Of a stretch of DNA of 64,000 nt, positions 61,837 through 64,000 are shown in pieces. The position numbers and the translations under genes were made by a program. The notes under the pieces were generated by a model. The model saw only the letters and a list, made by a program, of their open reading frames with translations, did no database searches and was not told where the DNA came from. Location: assembly GCF_025244665.1 (NCBI RefSeq), contig NZ_CP104205.1, forward strand, positions 1,423,001 to 1,487,000, read 5' to 3'. Source of the stretch: Maribacter litopenaei (GTDB lineage Bacteria > Bacteroidota > Bacteroidia > Flavobacteriales > Flavobacteriaceae). Position 1 is the stretch's first letter; each line of letters begins with the position of its first letter.

Positions 61837-62973
61837 TTACTCCCCGATAAGGTTGTAGGTTCCTTTGGTTAAGAATTGGGTTTTTGGTGCAAAACTATCC
61901 GCCTCCTGTATTATGGAAAATCCATCATGCTCATCAGATACAGTAACTACTTTTTGTGAAAAATAATATGTGTCCCCTTCCTTTTTTTCCAGTACCAATA
62001 CATTGGGGCTATCCTCAATGGTTACGATGGCCGTATTTGGCAAGGCCTTTTCCTGAATGTCTTCCGTTATAATGTTTGCTTCCACGAACATTCCCGTCAG
62101 GAAGTTTTCCTTTCCTTCCTCCTCTAAATGTCCATGTACCTTTATAGTCCTATTTTCGTCGATGGAGGTGCCTACCAAATGCACTTCAGCTTTAAAGGTC
62201 TCTTGAGAGGCCTCCGGTATAGTAAAGGTAATGCGTTGGCCCTTTTTCACTTTCATGATATCTTTCTCAAAAACAGAAAGTTCTAAATGAACATGGTCAT
62301 TATCAATAATTTCCAAAATGGCCGAAGCTGGGGAAACATATGCTCCTTTTGTCACGTTTACCTTCGTAACACTTCCTGAAATGGGAGCCTTAACTGATAC
62401 AGTTGAAACGATATTTCCATTTTTAACTTGTTCAGGGGAGATGTTTAGCATAATCAATTGCTTTTGCAATCCGGTATGCTTCGCCAAGGCAGATTTATAT
62501 TCGCTTTCCGATTTCAAAAAATTCTTTTGTGATGTAATGTTCTCTTCGGACATGATCTTGTGTCTTTCATATTCAGCCTTTAAGTAGGAGAGCTGTTCGT
62601 TTACCTCCAAATACTGCTGCTGAAGGTTTACAAATTCGGATTCTCCAGGGTTACCAAGGTCTGTCCTTTGCTTACCTTGTCACCAATTAAAAATGGGGTT
62701 GTTTTAATATAACCTCCCATAGTGGCATTTACGACCGCTCTATTTTCCTGGTGGTACATCGATCATGCCGTTTACGCTTACACTAATTGGAAAAGACATT
62801 TCTTTAATACTTCCCATTTCCATGGCAAGTTGATCAAATTGTGCCTGTGATACTTCAATAAAGGGGGAACCTTCGGTATCCCCTTGGTTTTCTGCGGAGA
62901 TTGTTCCTTCACCACAACTGGCAATGCCCAATAAAAGGGCAAACGATAGAAAATAATATATAAATGACTTCAT
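61837..62973 (-). CDS. CusB/CzcB-type RND efflux adaptor lipoprotein, two frameshifts
   Basis: About 378 residues. Lipobox LGIASC at Cys20. Adaptor features: NATMGGYIKTTPFLIGDKVSKG, a helical hairpin (EVNEQLSYLKAEYERH, SQKNFLKSESEYKSALAKH), the lipoyl part VKAPISGSVTKVNVTKGAYVSPASAI, and beta-barrel/membrane-proximal parts. It carries no typical metal-binding Met pair, so copper, silver or another cation cannot be told apart. Breaks at 62749-62755 (CCTGG on plus for CCGG) and 62636-62639 (TTCGGAT for TTCCGGAT) are in the CCGGA/TCCGG class. Confidence 0.85.
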
Positions 62974-62983
62974 GGTTTTCTGT

Positions 62984-64000
62984 TTATAAGGTTAAGTAAT
63001 TAATGGCAATTACCGTGGAATTATATTCTTGTAGTTTATTCAGATATTCTAGCTTTACATCATAAGCACTCTCCAAACTCTGTATGTATTGGTAAAAGTC
63101 TATTTCTCCATTCTGAAAGCTACTATTGGCCATTTTCAGAATTTCATCGGATAATAGACCTCCCTCGTTCTCATAGTATTCCAAAGAATTTGAGAGCACT
63201 TGAAGTTGCTTTTTCAAAGTTGACAATCTTGTACTGAGCTGTATCTCGTAATTGGTATAAGCGGCTTCCGCACTTAGTTCCGCGATTTTAGCCGACTTCA
63301 TCCTTGAAGCTTTGCCGCCAAACAACAACGGAATCTTTAGCCCTAACTGGTAACCATGAAGGTTTCCGTTGAGGCCATCATTGGTACCTTGAAAATATTC
63401 CACGCCAATGTCGGGAAGCAGTTGTTGATTTTCCGGATTTTTTTCGGCCCTTTTTAAGTCGATTTGATTTTGATAAAAAGAAATTTCCGGGCTCGATGAA
63501 ACAGTTATATCTTCTAAAGGCACCTTTAAAATAGGCTCTTCAGCAATAGCAATGCTATCTTGTGATTGTACTATCTTCATCAAATTCTGATAGTTTATAT
63601 CTACATTCCTCAAAGCCTCGGCATATTTAAGTTGTACTTGCCGCTGTTTTGACGTTGCCGTTATTTTTTCGAGATAATTGGTTTCACCTAATTCAAATCG
63701 CCTATCGGCTATATTGGAAAAGTTACCATAAAGACTATCCAATATTTGAAAAACATTGGCCATCTCCCTAGCTACCTGGTATTGGTAATAACCTGAAACT
63801 ACAGACCTTTCCAAATTCTTTAATTGGATGTCATAATTGCTTTTGGAAATGTTATAATGCTCTTTGTTCACCCTTCTTTTGGAAAAGTAAACAGTTGGAA
63901 AACTGAAACTTTGGGCAACTCCAAAAACCTTTAAAGGCAAATTGTTTATTGCTAGGTTGTTCTCATCATAGGCATAGTACACATCAGTTTTATCGAAATC
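62984..64000 (-). CDS. TolC-type outer-membrane channel protein or C-terminal TolC domain of a CusA fusion, 5' end beyond window
   Basis: At least 339 codons, open to the right edge. Helical repeats and the ending YLNKLQEYNSTVIAINYLTL are TolC-like. The first visible stretch (VYYAYDENNLAINNLPLKVFGVAQSFSFPTVYFSKR) resembles the junction seen in flavobacterial CusA/CzcA proteins that carry a C-terminal TolC domain, so this may be the end of a much longer pump gene. It ends 10 bases before the CusB-like gene. Confidence 0.8.
   Translation of the reverse strand, partial: DFDKTDVYYAYDENNLAINNLPLKVFGVAQSFSFPTVYFSKRRVNKEHYNISKSNYDIQLKNLERSVVSGYYQYQVAREMANVFQILDSLYGNFSNIADRRFELGETNYLEKITATSKQRQVQLKYAEALRNVDINYQNLMKIVQSQDSIAIAEEPILKVPLEDITVSSSPEISFYQNQIDLKRAEKNPENQQLLPDIGVEYFQGTNDGLNGNLHGYQLGLKIPLLFGGKASRMKSAKIAELSAEAAYTNYEIQLSTRLSTLKKQLQVLSNSLEYYENEGGLLSDEILKMANSSFQNGEIDFYQYIQSLESAYDVKLEYLNKLQEYNSTVIAINYLTL

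Noticed and set aside
19368-62755. Programmed frameshifting in the DUF5117, ApbE and other broken genes
   Set aside because: No slippery heptamer with SD or pseudoknot is present, and the same CCGG context recurs in unrelated genes. Only prfB has a proper signal.
2084-62973. Real pseudogenisation of the many broken genes
   Set aside because: Both sides of each break remain highly conserved in amino acids, central genes such as fumC and uvrA are hit, and the breaks share one motif. True decay would not be motif-specific.
1-64000. CRISPR arrays, insertion sequences, prophage or integrase genes
   Set aside because: No regularly spaced repeats, transposase, integrase or phage structural genes were found on either strand.

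Overview
The window looks like a chromosomal segment of a marine-type member of the Flavobacteriaceae (Bacteroidota). Signs are low-to-moderate GC, absence of Shine-Dalgarno-like leaders, several TANNTTTG-type promoters, and gene families typical of the group: YfhO, DUF4834, DUF5117 metalloproteases, CarboxypepD_reg/TonB receptors, BatA-VWA proteins, DUF3570/DUF4266, and HAE1 and Cus-type RND pumps. I cannot name the genus. No phage, insertion sequence, CRISPR array or rRNA was seen. One tRNA-Ser(UGA) is present at 52994-53078.

Layout. 1-10.9 kb: acyl-CoA carboxylase (partial), Gfo/Idh/MocA oxidoreductase, EttA, a paired M16 peptidase operon, an MBL lipoprotein and fumarase. 11-19 kb: TonB-linked outer-membrane receptor, ArsC, RF2 with its programmed frameshift, and a transglutaminase/alpha-E/circularly permuted ATP-grasp operon. 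19-30 kb: DUF5117 metalloprotease, threonine aldolase, S9 peptidase, then a cysteine-synthase-like enzyme next to an alpha-oxoamine synthase, which fits the first two steps of capnine (sulfonolipid) synthesis, and a large GNAT-like protein. 30-36 kb: YfhO, glycosyltransferase and flippase surface-glycan genes. 37-44 kb: a very basic exported protein, UvrA, a tandem duplication of a 193-aa sigma factor each followed by a 47-aa protein, and Nth. 44-53 kb: Bcp, a conserved orphan protein, MBL hydrolase, esterase, a dihydroorotase-like protein, BatA-VWA and a glycosyltransferase. 53-64 kb: an HAE1-type tripartite efflux operon, then on the other strand a Cus-type efflux system followed by thioredoxin/ApbE/DUF4266/DUF3570, a probable cell-envelope redox module.

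The most striking property of the raw sequence is that more than twenty conserved genes are interrupted by single-base events. About 30 of these indels fall exactly where the uninterrupted reading requires CCGGA (or TCCGG). The three clean nonsense substitutions all fall at GGWCC. Such motif specificity argues for systematic sequencing error at methylated motifs rather than gene decay. Interrupted genes are therefore listed as whole genes, with the interruption described in each entry. Taken at face value, this predicts at least two DNA methyltransferases in this organism.

Best candidates for something undescribed: the duplicated sigma-factor/47-aa-protein module (41.5-43.5 kb), the capnine-type gene pair with the interleaved inverted repeats in its leader (25.5-28 kb), and the thioredoxin/ApbE/DUF4266/DUF3570 cassette (58.8-61.8 kb).
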